Origin: Gammaproteobacteria bacterium
Lineage (GTDB): Bacteria > Pseudomonadota > Gammaproteobacteria > Steroidobacterales > Steroidobacteraceae
Length of the DNA stretch: 7,831 bases
Assembly (NCBI GenBank): GCA_027451085.1
Contig: DAIDKA010000013.1
Coordinates: 1 to 7,831, forward strand
Direction of reading: 5' to 3'
Position 1 is the first letter of the stretch. The number at the start of each line of letters is the position of its first letter. A model generated the notes under the pieces. The model saw only the letters and a list, made by a program, of their open reading frames with translations, was not told where the DNA came from and did not search any database. Positions 1 to 6,434 of the stretch are shown piece after piece. A program made the position numbers and the translations under genes.

Positions 1-701
1 GTCCGCCGGGCCGGGAGGCATTTCCCGGGGACATCTTCTACATACACTCGCGTCTGCTGGAGCGGGCGACGCGCCTGGGCGCCGCCCGCGGCGGCGGCTC
101 GCTCACTGCCCTGCCCATCATCGAGACGGATGCGCAGGACATCTCCGCGTATATCCCCACTAACCTGATCTCCATAACCGACGGCCAGCTGTATCTGTCA
201 CCCTCCCTGTTCGCCGCCGGGGTGCTGCCGGCGATCGATGTCGGCAAATCCGTCTCCCGGGTAGGCGGCAAGGCGCAGCATGCCGCCTACCAAGCCGTTG
301 CGGGTCATCTGAAGCTGGCCTACGCGCAGTTCGAGGAGCTGGAGTCCTTCACCCGCTTTGGCGCACGGCTCGATGCGGACACACTGCGAACGATCGAGCA
401 CGGGCGCCGCATACGGGCCTGTCTGCGGCAGACCGAGTTCTCCCCGGTGCCGGTCGCCATGCAGATCACGGTGCTGCTGGCCTTGACGGAGGGGCTGTTT
501 GATGCGGTGCCGCTCGATCAGGTGGCGGCGGCCGAGCTGGCATTGCGCGAAGCCGCCGCCGCCCTCGGTGGCGACCTGATGGCGCGTCTTACGGCCGGAA
601 CCCGCCTTGGTGATGCAGACCGCGCGGCAATCCTGGAACTGGCGAGGCTGACGCTCGCGCGCTTCCACCCGGACCTCGCAGCCATCCCGGCGGCGCCATG
701 A
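1..701 (+). CDS. atpA: F-type ATPase alpha subunit, C-terminal part (probable N-ATPase type), 5' end outside window
   Basis: This is the C-terminal ~233 residues of an F1 alpha subunit, the non-catalytic partner of beta in the alpha3beta3 head at the cytoplasmic face of the membrane. The frame is open from base 3 and begins in the conserved stretch PPGREAFPGDIFYIHSRLLE. It continues through the 'DISAYIPTNLISITDGQLYL' region to SVSRVGGKAQ. The Arg of SVSRVG (codon 258-260) is the arginine finger that reaches into the neighbouring beta catalytic site, and it is present. The C-terminal helical domain follows (QFEELESFTRFGARLD, later FSPVPVAMQITVLLALTEG) and is diverged from ordinary bacterial alpha. 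The stop codon overlaps the atpG start (ATGA), implying translational coupling. Assignment as alpha is secure. Assignment to the alternative N-type rests on the operon ending at gamma and on sequence divergence, and the Walker A part that would help is outside the window. Confidence 0.93.
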   Translation, partial: PPGREAFPGDIFYIHSRLLERATRLGAARGGGSLTALPIIETDAQDISAYIPTNLISITDGQLYLSPSLFAAGVLPAIDVGKSVSRVGGKAQHAAYQAVAGHLKLAYAQFEELESFTRFGARLDADTLRTIEHGRRIRACLRQTEFSPVPVAMQITVLLALTEGLFDAVPLDQVAAAELALREAAAALGGDLMARLTAGTRLGDADRAAILELARLTLARFHPDLAAIPAAP

Positions 702-1588
702 CCGATAGTGCCGGCCTGCAGCGCAAGATCAAAGGGGCGGCAGAGCTGCGTACCGTGGTTCGCACCATGAAGGCGGTTGCTGCATCGAACATCGCCCAAT
801 ATGAAAGAGCGGTGCTCGGACTCACGGACTACGTCCGGACCGTCGAACTGGGACTCGGTGCCTGCCTGCGGCAACGCGCTGCCACCGAGGCGATTGCGCA
901 TCGGAACGCCAGGCCCCGCATCCATGCGGTGATCTTTGGCTCCGATCAGGGTCTGGTCGGGCAGTTCAATGAATCGATCGCGGCGCATGCGATTGCGGCG
1001 CTGGCCGGGTTGCAGCCGCAGCTCCAGGCATGGGCCGTCGGCGACCGGGTGCAGGACCGGCTTCTCGATGCCGGCCTGTCGGTTGGCGGCACTTTCCCGG
1101 TTCCGGCTTCGGTCCAGGCAATCGCTGAACTGGTCGGGCAGGTGCTGTTGCGGACCCAGGATGCGTCCCGGCCGGGAGATGAGACTGAGTTGCACGTCTT
1201 TCATAACCGGCCTGCTGGCGGCGCCGGTTACACGCCGGTCCACCAGCGCCTGTTGCCGCTCGATGAGACCTGGCGTCGCGAACGCATGGAGCTCGCATGG
1301 CCGGCGGCTTGCCGTCCGCAGATCGTCGGGGCCGGTACCTCGGTGCTGCAGGCTCTGGTCGGTGAATACGTCTTCGTCTCCCTGTTCCGCGCCAGCGCCG
1401 AGTCACTGGCAAGTGAGCAGGCCAGCCGGCTGGCCGCCATGCAGCGGGCCGAGCGCAGCACTGAAGACATGCTCGATGTCCTGGGGGCGGCCTTCCGCCG
1501 CCTGCGCCAGAGCCAGATCGACGAGGAGCTGTTTGATGTGGTCTCGGGTTTCGAGGCGCTCGAGGCGGGAGTTCCCCCCGCAGGGTAG
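698..1588 (+). CDS. atpG: F-type ATPase gamma subunit (probable N-ATPase type)
   Basis: This is the gamma subunit, the rotating central stalk linking the c-ring to the alpha3beta3 head. It is 296 residues long, near the usual 285-300. The N-terminal helix has the family pattern (LQRKIKGAAELRTVVRTMKAVAASN, residues ~5-30, compare I-x-S-x-x-x-x-x-K-I-T-x-A-M-x-M-V-A). The central Rossmann-like domain carries VIFGSDQGLVGQFN near residue 80, in place of the usual SSDRGLCGGLN. The C-terminal helix has SLFRASAESLASEQASRLAAMQRAER and ends with RRLRQSQIDEELFDVVSGFEAL, matching the R-Q-x-x-I-T-x-E-L-x-E-I-V-x-G signature. The start is fixed by the ATGA overlap with atpA, and no clear Shine-Dalgarno is visible, consistent with coupling. 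Nothing follows on this strand: the next gene is convergent. In canonical operons atpD and atpC come next, whereas the alternative N-ATPase operon ends at atpG. Confidence 0.93.
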   Translation: MTDSAGLQRKIKGAAELRTVVRTMKAVAASNIAQYERAVLGLTDYVRTVELGLGACLRQRAATEAIAHRNARPRIHAVIFGSDQGLVGQFNESIAAHAIAALAGLQPQLQAWAVGDRVQDRLLDAGLSVGGTFPVPASVQAIAELVGQVLLRTQDASRPGDETELHVFHNRPAGGAGYTPVHQRLLPLDETWRRERMELAWPAACRPQIVGAGTSVLQALVGEYVFVSLFRASAESLASEQASRLAAMQRAERSTEDMLDVLGAAFRRLRQSQIDEELFDVVSGFEALEAGVPPAG

Positions 1589-1630
1589 CGCGCCAGGCGT
1601 TGTCACATCGAAGGCGGCAGGTGCTGGAAA

Positions 1631-2605
1631 TCAGTGCCGCTGCGGCTTGACCAGGTAATCCTGCCGGTCCGCGGTCTGCAGGCGGACGTTGAGTGACTTG
1701 CCGCCCCGTGCGAGCGTGAGGGGCAGCTGCGAGCCTGCAGGACCCGCGGCCCAGGTGCGCCGGAACAGGTCGGCCAGCCCGTTCACGGTGTGGCCCTTGA
1801 CCTGCAGGATGCGGTCTCCCGGACGCAGGCCCGCGCGATGCGCCGGCCCGTCCGGGGCCAGACCACCGATCACAAGATCGCCGTCCTGTTCGGTGACGTA
1901 AATTCCCAGCCAGGGACGCGGCGGGGCCGTGGAGCGTCCGTAGCGCACGAGTTCGTCGAAGATCGGTTCCAGGTGGTCGATCGGGACGAACATGTTGGCG
2001 TCGTACTTTTCCCCGTCCGCAGATTCTTCGACGAGCCGCGAACCCACGCCGAGCAGGCGGCCGTCCTGGCCGAGGAGGGCGGTGCCGCCCAGCTGTGGAT
2101 GCGCAGGTGCGGTAAAAATCGCATCCTCCAGGATATACTCCCAGTAGCCGGCAAATTCCCGCCGGTCCGTGACATGCGCGTTCAGGGAGTGATGCAGGCC
2201 GCCCTGACCCAGGATGATGACATTGTCATCGATGCGTACGCTGCGGCTCGAACCGCGCGGCAGGGCAGGCACGCCCAGCCGGCCCAGCGGCATGATCAGG
2301 CCGAAACCGTACAGGGGGTCGTGCGCGACCACGTCCCCGGGCACCACCTTGCCGTCGTGGGTGGTGAGCCATACCGAGCGGGCTTCGGCGACGAGGTAGC
2401 TGATGGTGAGGACCAGGCCGTTGCCGTCGATGACGATGCCGCTGCCGTTGCGATCCGTGTTCAGCAGGTGCGCTGTCAGGCCGTTTTCAGGGATTTCCGC
2501 ATGCACCAGCACCACGGACTGCACGGCGGATTCGAGATCGAACGGCACCTGGTCCGGCCGCGGCCGGATGGCGTCAGGGAAGGCCCAGTTGCTGGAAATG
2601 CCCAT
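1631..2605 (-). CDS. HtrA/DegP-like (S1C) protein with PDZ domain, apparently catalytically dead
   Basis: About 324 residues from the ATG at 2605. An in-frame TTG at 2644 would add 13 residues, but it lies in a plausible -35 box and has no ribosome-binding site. The trypsin-like fold is recognisable: GSGIVIDGNGLVLT (residues ~54-67) matches the GSGxxIxxxGxxxTNxHVV block, AHDPLYGFGLI (~95-104) the DPxxDxAL block, and AHPQLGGTALLGQDGRLLGV (~168-187) the GNSGGPLxxxxGxxxGI block. A PDZ domain follows at ~230-312 (RPWLGIYV, then DGPAHRAGLRPGDRILQVKG). The catalytic His position is Tyr (codon 2396-2398), the Asp position is Gly (~residue 100), and the Ser position is Leu or Gly (172/173, depending on gap placement). 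No signal peptide or membrane segment is visible, unlike DegP/DegS, so it is probably cytoplasmic. The likely role is peptide or protein binding rather than proteolysis; that is inference. It is convergent with atpG and divergent from the M13 peptidase. Confidence 0.85.
   Translation of the reverse strand: MGISSNWAFPDAIRPRPDQVPFDLESAVQSVVLVHAEIPENGLTAHLLNTDRNGSGIVIDGNGLVLTISYLVAEARSVWLTTHDGKVVPGDVVAHDPLYGFGLIMPLGRLGVPALPRGSSRSVRIDDNVIILGQGGLHHSLNAHVTDRREFAGYWEYILEDAIFTAPAHPQLGGTALLGQDGRLLGVGSRLVEESADGEKYDANMFVPIDHLEPIFDELVRYGRSTAPPRPWLGIYVTEQDGDLVIGGLAPDGPAHRAGLRPGDRILQVKGHTVNGLADLFRRTWAAGPAGSQLPLTLARGGKSLNVRLQTADRQDYLVKPQRH
2553..2568. repeat. Perfect 16-bp GC palindrome inside the HtrA-like gene
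   Basis: TCCGGCCGCGGCCGGA reads identically on both strands. It lies about 38-53 bases after the probable ATG of the minus-strand gene, where it encodes part of the IRPRPDQ stretch. It could form a hairpin in the mRNA near the start or be a protein-binding site. In GC-rich DNA it may also be chance, so no function is claimed. Confidence 0.5.
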
Positions 2606-2615
2606 TTCTGCAGTC

Positions 2616-2644
2616 AATCTAGCAGGTTCGTCCTGCAGGTCCAA
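2616..2644 (-). promoter_or_regulatory. Possible sigma70 promoter for the HtrA-like gene
   Basis: Read on the minus strand, TTGGAC (2644-2639) is followed by a 17-base spacer and TAGATT (2621-2616), a weak match to the housekeeping consensus. The -10 box ends 10 bases before the ATG at 2605, so a transcript from it would have almost no leader. The spacer holds a short inverted repeat, GCAGG-N5-CCTGC (2622-2636), which could be an operator. Each element is individually weak; this is a suggestion from spacing only. Confidence 0.22.
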
Positions 2645-2702
2645 TTAATGAACGGCAAGGTTTTCCCTGATGCGATGCGACGAAGGGTGGCAAAACCACA
2701 GC

Positions 2703-2732
2703 TGCACCGTTGGGGGTTGCACACCTTATAAT
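2703..2732 (+). promoter_or_regulatory. Probable sigma70-type promoter for the M13 peptidase gene
   Basis: A perfect -10 hexamer TATAAT lies at 2727-2732 in otherwise GC-rich DNA, 43 bases before the proposed TTG start. The -35 is poor: the best-spaced candidate is TGCACC at 2703-2708 (18-base spacer), matching only three consensus positions. A weak -35 with a perfect -10 suggests that an activator may help or that basal expression is modest. Transcription would start near 2739, giving a leader of about 37 bases. Confidence 0.45.
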
Positions 2733-2763
2733 TCATGCACCGCCCGCATGGCATGCCTCTTTT

Positions 2764-2767
2764 GGAG
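2764..2767 (+). promoter_or_regulatory. Ribosome-binding site that selects the TTG start of the M13 peptidase
   Basis: GGAG (within TTTGGAGTAC) sits 8 bases before the in-frame TTG at 2776, an ideal distance. It is 20 bases before the next ATG at 2788, which is too far. This argues for a TTG start at 2776. An upstream in-frame TTG at 2710 precedes the -10 box and is not credible. Confidence 0.6.
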
Positions 2768-2775
2768 TACCCGCT

Positions 2776-4818
2776 TTGAATATCCGCATGAAGCCGCTTG
2801 TCGGCGGACTGGCCACGCTGCTGCTTGCTGGAGCTGCGCTGGCGCAGTCTCCAACCGGGACCCTCGGCTCCGGTGTCGACCGGGCCTACATGGATCCCGC
2901 CGTGCGGCCGCAGGACAGCATCTACAGTTACGCCAACGGCACGTGGCTGAAGAACACGCAGATTCCCAGCGACCATTCCTCCTATGGCCCTTTCAATGAA
3001 CTGGCCGACCGCGCGCAGGAGGACCTGCGCGGGCTGGTCGAGGCGACCACAAAATCCAATGCCGCCCCGGGTACCGAGGAACGCAAGATCGGCGACCTGT
3101 ATGCGACCTTCATGGACGAGGCCGCGGTGGAAGCGGCAGGCCTGGGAAAGCTTCAGGGGGAACTGGCGGCTATTGACGCCCTGAAGTCCAAGGCGCAGCT
3201 GCCGGCGCTGTTTGCGCACCTGGAGCGCATCGGCGTGGATTTTCCGTACGGTTTCGGCGTGGGGCCGGATGCGCGGGACAGCACCCGCTATGCCGTGGCC
3301 CTGGGGCAGAGCGGCCTGGAACTGCCTGACCGCGACTATTACCTCAAGGTGGACGACAAGCGCCTGGCGGGCATCAAGGCCAAGTACCAGCAGCACATCG
3401 CCAGGATGCTGGCGCTCGGAGGGGTGGCCGATGGAGCCGCCCTGGCCGCGGACATCGTGCGGCTGGAAACCCGGATTGCGCAGATCTCCTGGACCAATGT
3501 CGAACTGCGCGATCCGGTCAAGACCTACAACAAGACCCCGGTTGCCGACCTCGGCAGGCTGATTCCGGGCTATGACTGGAAAGCGTATCTCACCGGCGCC
3601 GGCGTGGCCGGCAAGGTGGACTATGTCATCGTTGGCGAGCCCTCGTACTTCAAGGCGCTGGCCGGTGTGTTCAATGACACGCCGCTGCCGGTGTGGCAGG
3701 CGTACCTGAAGTGGCAGCTGCTGCATGCCTACGCGCCGTACCTGCCCAAGGCCTTCGTGGATGAGAACTTCGCGTTCTACGGCACGGTGCTGAGCGGCCA
3801 GCCGGTGCAGAGGCCGCGCTGGAAGCGGGGTGTCGGCCTGGTGGAGAGTTCGATCGGCTTCGGCCTGGGCAAGCTGTACGTTGCCAAATACTTCCCGCCC
3901 GCCACCAAGGCCCGCATGCAGACCCTGGTGGGCAATCTGCTCGCCGCCTACCGCAAGGACATCCAGACCCTGGACTGGATGAGTCCCGCCACCCGCAAGC
4001 AGGCGCTGGAGAAACTGGCGAAGATCAACCGCAAGATCGGCTACCCCGACAAGTGGCGCGACTATTCCGGCCTTGTGGTGGTGCGCGGTGACCTGGTGGG
4101 CAATGTCATGCGCGCGCGCGCGTTCGAGCAGGACTATGAGCTGAACAAGCTGGGCAAACCCATCGACCGTACTGAGTGGGACATGACCCCGCAGACGATC
4201 AACGCGTACTACGATCCGCAGATGAACGAGATCGTGTTCCCGGCCGCCATCCTGCAACCGCCGTTCTTCGATCCCAAGGTTGACGATGCCGCCAACTATG
4301 GTGCGATCGGCGCGGTCATCGGCCACGAGATCAGCCATGGCTTCGATGATCAGGGCAGCCAGTTTGATGCCGATGGCAACCTGCGAGACTGGTGGACCAA
4401 GGAGGATCACGCGAAGTTCGCGGCCAAGACCGCAGCCCTGGTGGCCCAGTACGACGCCTTCGAGCCGATACCGGGCTATCACGTGAACGGCAAGCTGACC
4501 CTGGGCGAGAACATCGCGGACAATTCCGGCCTCGCCATCGCCCACAAGGCCTGGTTGCTGTCGCTGGGCGGCAGGCCGTCGCCACTGATCGACGGCTTCA
4601 CGGGGGAGCAGCGCTTCTTCCTGTCCTTCGCTCAGATCTGGCGTGGCAAGGTTCGTGAGAATCAGCAGATCGTCTATCTCAAGAGTGACCCGCACTCCCC
4701 TTATGCGGCGCGTGGCAGCCTGCCGGTGCGCAACCAGCCCGCGTTCTACGACGCCTTTGGCGTCAAGCCCGGGGACCACATGTACCTGCCGCCGGACAAG
4801 CGCGTGCAGATCTGGTGA
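2776..4818 (+). CDS. pepO: Exported M13-family zinc metallopeptidase (PepO / neprilysin-like)
   Basis: A zinc endopeptidase of family M13, which cleaves small to medium peptides outside the cytoplasm. The 680 residues from TTG 2776 match the usual M13 ectodomain size. The N-terminus MNIRMKPLVGGLATLLLAGA then ALA-Q looks like a Sec signal peptide cleaved after Ala-Leu-Ala near residue 23; there is no lipobox Cys. The N-terminal M13 domain is recognisable from VDRAYMDPAVRPQDSIYSYA onward (compare D-x-x-v-x-P-x-D-D-F-y-x-Y-v-N-G-x-W). All active-site parts are present: substrate-binding NAYYDPQ at N476-A477, zinc site HEISH at 517-521 with catalytic E518, third zinc ligand and helper Asp in ENIAD (E578, D582), and His640/Arg646 near the C-terminus, six residues apart as in neprilysin. 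The terminal Gln-Ile-Trp is typical of bacterial homologues. It has its own promoter and stands as a single gene, convergent with the kinase gene 20 bases away. Confidence 0.95.
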   Translation: MNIRMKPLVGGLATLLLAGAALAQSPTGTLGSGVDRAYMDPAVRPQDSIYSYANGTWLKNTQIPSDHSSYGPFNELADRAQEDLRGLVEATTKSNAAPGTEERKIGDLYATFMDEAAVEAAGLGKLQGELAAIDALKSKAQLPALFAHLERIGVDFPYGFGVGPDARDSTRYAVALGQSGLELPDRDYYLKVDDKRLAGIKAKYQQHIARMLALGGVADGAALAADIVRLETRIAQISWTNVELRDPVKTYNKTPVADLGRLIPGYDWKAYLTGAGVAGKVDYVIVGEPSYFKALAGVFNDTPLPVWQAYLKWQLLHAYAPYLPKAFVDENFAFYGTVLSGQPVQRPRWKRGVGLVESSIGFGLGKLYVAKYFPPATKARMQTLVGNLLAAYRKDIQTLDWMSPATRKQALEKLAKINRKIGYPDKWRDYSGLVVVRGDLVGNVMRARAFEQDYELNKLGKPIDRTEWDMTPQTINAYYDPQMNEIVFPAAILQPPFFDPKVDDAANYGAIGAVIGHEISHGFDDQGSQFDADGNLRDWWTKEDHAKFAAKTAALVAQYDAFEPIPGYHVNGKLTLGENIADNSGLAIAHKAWLLSLGGRPSPLIDGFTGEQRFFLSFAQIWRGKVRENQQIVYLKSDPHSPYAARGSLPVRNQPAFYDAFGVKPGDHMYLPPDKRVQIW

Positions 4819-4838
4819 AAACGTCGTGCCGTCCCGGC

Positions 4839-6413
4839 TCAACCCGGGCGGCGCGGCAGCCTGAGGGTGAAGGTCGATCCTGCGTCCTCGCGGCTTTCCA
4901 CCTGGATGCTGCCCCCGTGCAGATCTACCGTCATCTTGACCATGTGCAGGCCCACGCCGCTGCCGGGCACGCGGCCGGCGTTGCTGCCACGGAAGAAGCG
5001 CTCGAACAGGCGTGAGCGGTCCTTGTCCGCGATGCCAATGCCGTGGTCGCGCACGGTGATGATCCAGTCGTGCGCGCCGTCCGCATGGGACCCGACTGCC
5101 ACGGGACTGCCTTCGGGCGAATACTTGAGCGCATTGGAGACGAGATTGCTCAATGCGGCGAACAGCAGCCGGGGGTCTCCGGTGGCCGCTGTGGGCGCAG
5201 CGTCGAAGTCCTCCTCGATGCGGGCGCCGGTCGTGGTATCCCGGTGCAGCTGGCAGACCTCGTGCAGCAGCGTCGCAGGGGAGAAGTCCACCGGCTGGAA
5301 GGTCATCGCGCCATCAAACAGCCGCGAGGCGTCGAGCAGACTGTCCATGATGCCCGTCAGGCGCTGTACGGCGCCACGTATGCGGCCGGCGCGTTCGTTC
5401 AGGTCCTGCGGCTCGAGCCGCTCGGACAACTTGATCAGACGTTGCGCCTGGGCGTCGATCACCATGAGCGGGGTGCGGAACTCATGCGAGGTGACGGTCA
5501 CGAAGTTGCGCTGCCGGGCGGTGAGCTGCTTTTCCTTCTCCAGCGCATCTTCGAGCGCGGCGGCCTGTTCCAGCAGGCGGCGCTGGCTGCCGGCGAGCGC
5601 GATGGCGTTGTCACGGAACACGGCGACGGAGCGCGCCATTGCGCCGACTTCATCCTCGCGCTGGGTGTAGGGGATGCCGGCTGAGGTGTCGTGCGCTGCG
5701 AGCAGCTGCATGCGCCGCGCGAGCGCCAGCATCGGGCCAGACACCCACCAGGTGATGTAGATGATGGTGGCGGTAACCAGGCAGGCGACCACGACCACTG
5801 CCGCGATGATCAGGCGCCGCGCCCGGCGATAGGTGTCGGCGGCGCGCAGGCTGGCCTCGCGTGCGAGCGCCACAGTGCTGTCGGTGAGGTTGCCAAGCAG
5901 GTCGCTCGACAGGTCGAAGGCATGGCGGGAGCCCGTCATGTACAGCACGGTGGCATCATTCTGCCGGCCCGCCTGCGACAACGTCACAACCTGGCGCGCG
6001 AACACCTGGTAGGCGGACCAGGCCTGGGCGAACTCGATGTAGGTGTGCTGTTGGGCCGGATCATGTGGCAGCGCCTCGTAGCCGCGTTGCGCCTTGCTGA
6101 CCCGGGCATCGAGCTGCGCGAGATCCTGGGCGCTCGCGGCCAGCTGCTGTGGCGTCCGCGACAGCAGGTAGGTGCCCTCGGCGGCGCGATAGTCCGACAT
6201 GTAGTTGTTGAGATCGCCCAGCAGGCGGGTATCCTGCAGCCAGCGGCCGCGGATCTCCTCGGATACCCGGTTGACGTCTCCCAGGCGCGCGATGCTGAAT
6301 GCACCCAGCAGCACGGCCTGCGCCAGCAGCAGCAAAGCAGCGGCCGACAGCAGCAGACGGATGGACCGCTGGCGCGCCGCAGGCGCCCTGGGACTGGTCG
6401 CTGCCATGTCCAT
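4839..6413 (-). CDS. Membrane sensor histidine kinase (helical periplasmic sensor, HAMP, HisKA, HATPase)
   Basis: The sensor half of a two-component system, 524 residues. A first membrane segment lies at ~20-42 (LLLSAAALLLLAQAVLLGAF). It is followed by a ~155-residue periplasmic domain rich in helix-forming residues and resembling the four-helix-bundle sensors of chemoreceptors. A second membrane segment is at ~200-222 (LIIAAVVVVACLVTATIIYI). A HAMP domain (~222-275, ending with DEVGAMARSVAVF) and a short coiled coil (~276-300) come next. The H-box is SHEFRTPL with phospho-acceptor His310, so the dimerisation domain is HisKA type. The ATPase boxes are complete: N-box NLVSNALKYS (N423, N427), G1 DHGIGI (456-461), F-box LFERFF (469-474), G2 GSGVGL (484-489). 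There is no receiver or Hpt domain. It follows the regulator gene by 21 bases on the same strand. The ATG at 6413 has no good Shine-Dalgarno, and a second ATG two codons on (6407) is equally possible. The ligand is unknown. Confidence 0.93.
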   Translation of the reverse strand: MDMAATSPRAPAARQRSIRLLLSAAALLLLAQAVLLGAFSIARLGDVNRVSEEIRGRWLQDTRLLGDLNNYMSDYRAAEGTYLLSRTPQQLAASAQDLAQLDARVSKAQRGYEALPHDPAQQHTYIEFAQAWSAYQVFARQVVTLSQAGRQNDATVLYMTGSRHAFDLSSDLLGNLTDSTVALAREASLRAADTYRRARRLIIAAVVVVACLVTATIIYITWWVSGPMLALARRMQLLAAHDTSAGIPYTQREDEVGAMARSVAVFRDNAIALAGSQRRLLEQAAALEDALEKEKQLTARQRNFVTVTSHEFRTPLMVIDAQAQRLIKLSERLEPQDLNERAGRIRGAVQRLTGIMDSLLDASRLFDGAMTFQPVDFSPATLLHEVCQLHRDTTTGARIEEDFDAAPTAATGDPRLLFAALSNLVSNALKYSPEGSPVAVGSHADGAHDWIITVRDHGIGIADKDRSRLFERFFRGSNAGRVPGSGVGLHMVKMTVDLHGGSIQVESREDAGSTFTLRLPRRPG

Positions 6414-6434
6414 GGCGTCAGGTCCCGGGCGGCA

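Noticed and set aside
518..1243. A 241-codon open frame on the minus strand opposite atpA/atpG
   Set aside because: It overlaps two firmly identified ATPase genes and has no family features; it is an antisense shadow.
1614..1640. Inverted repeat GCGGCA / TGCCGC between the convergent atpG and HtrA-like genes, as a possible bidirectional terminator
   Set aside because: The stem is only six base pairs with a 15-base loop, it has no T-run on either side, and it runs into the end of the minus-strand coding region.
1790..2731. A 313-codon open frame on the plus strand opposite the HtrA-like gene
   Set aside because: The opposite strand encodes a coherent protease fold and PDZ domain; this frame shows only His/Gln/Arg/Val-rich shadow sequence.
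2710..2775. N-terminal extension of the M13 peptidase from an upstream in-frame TTG
   Set aside because: That start would lie upstream of the TATAAT box and would bury the signal peptide behind 22 extra residues. The GGAG-TTG pair at 2764-2778 explains the start better.
4108..4121. Short GCGCGCGCGC run in the M13 peptidase gene
   Set aside because: It simply encodes an Arg-Ala-Arg-Ala stretch in GC-rich coding sequence; it is too short to be a meaningful repeat.
2614..4842. A 742-codon open frame on the minus strand lying opposite the whole M13 peptidase gene
   Set aside because: Its product is rich in His, Arg, Gln and Gly with no recognisable domain, and it is the mirror of a clearly real gene. 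In GC-rich DNA, strong third-position GC removes stop codons from the antisense frame.
4833..4848. CCCGG-N6-CCGGG hairpin between the convergent peptidase and kinase genes
   Set aside because: A five-base-pair stem without a T-run, partly inside the kinase stop region, is too weak to call a terminator.
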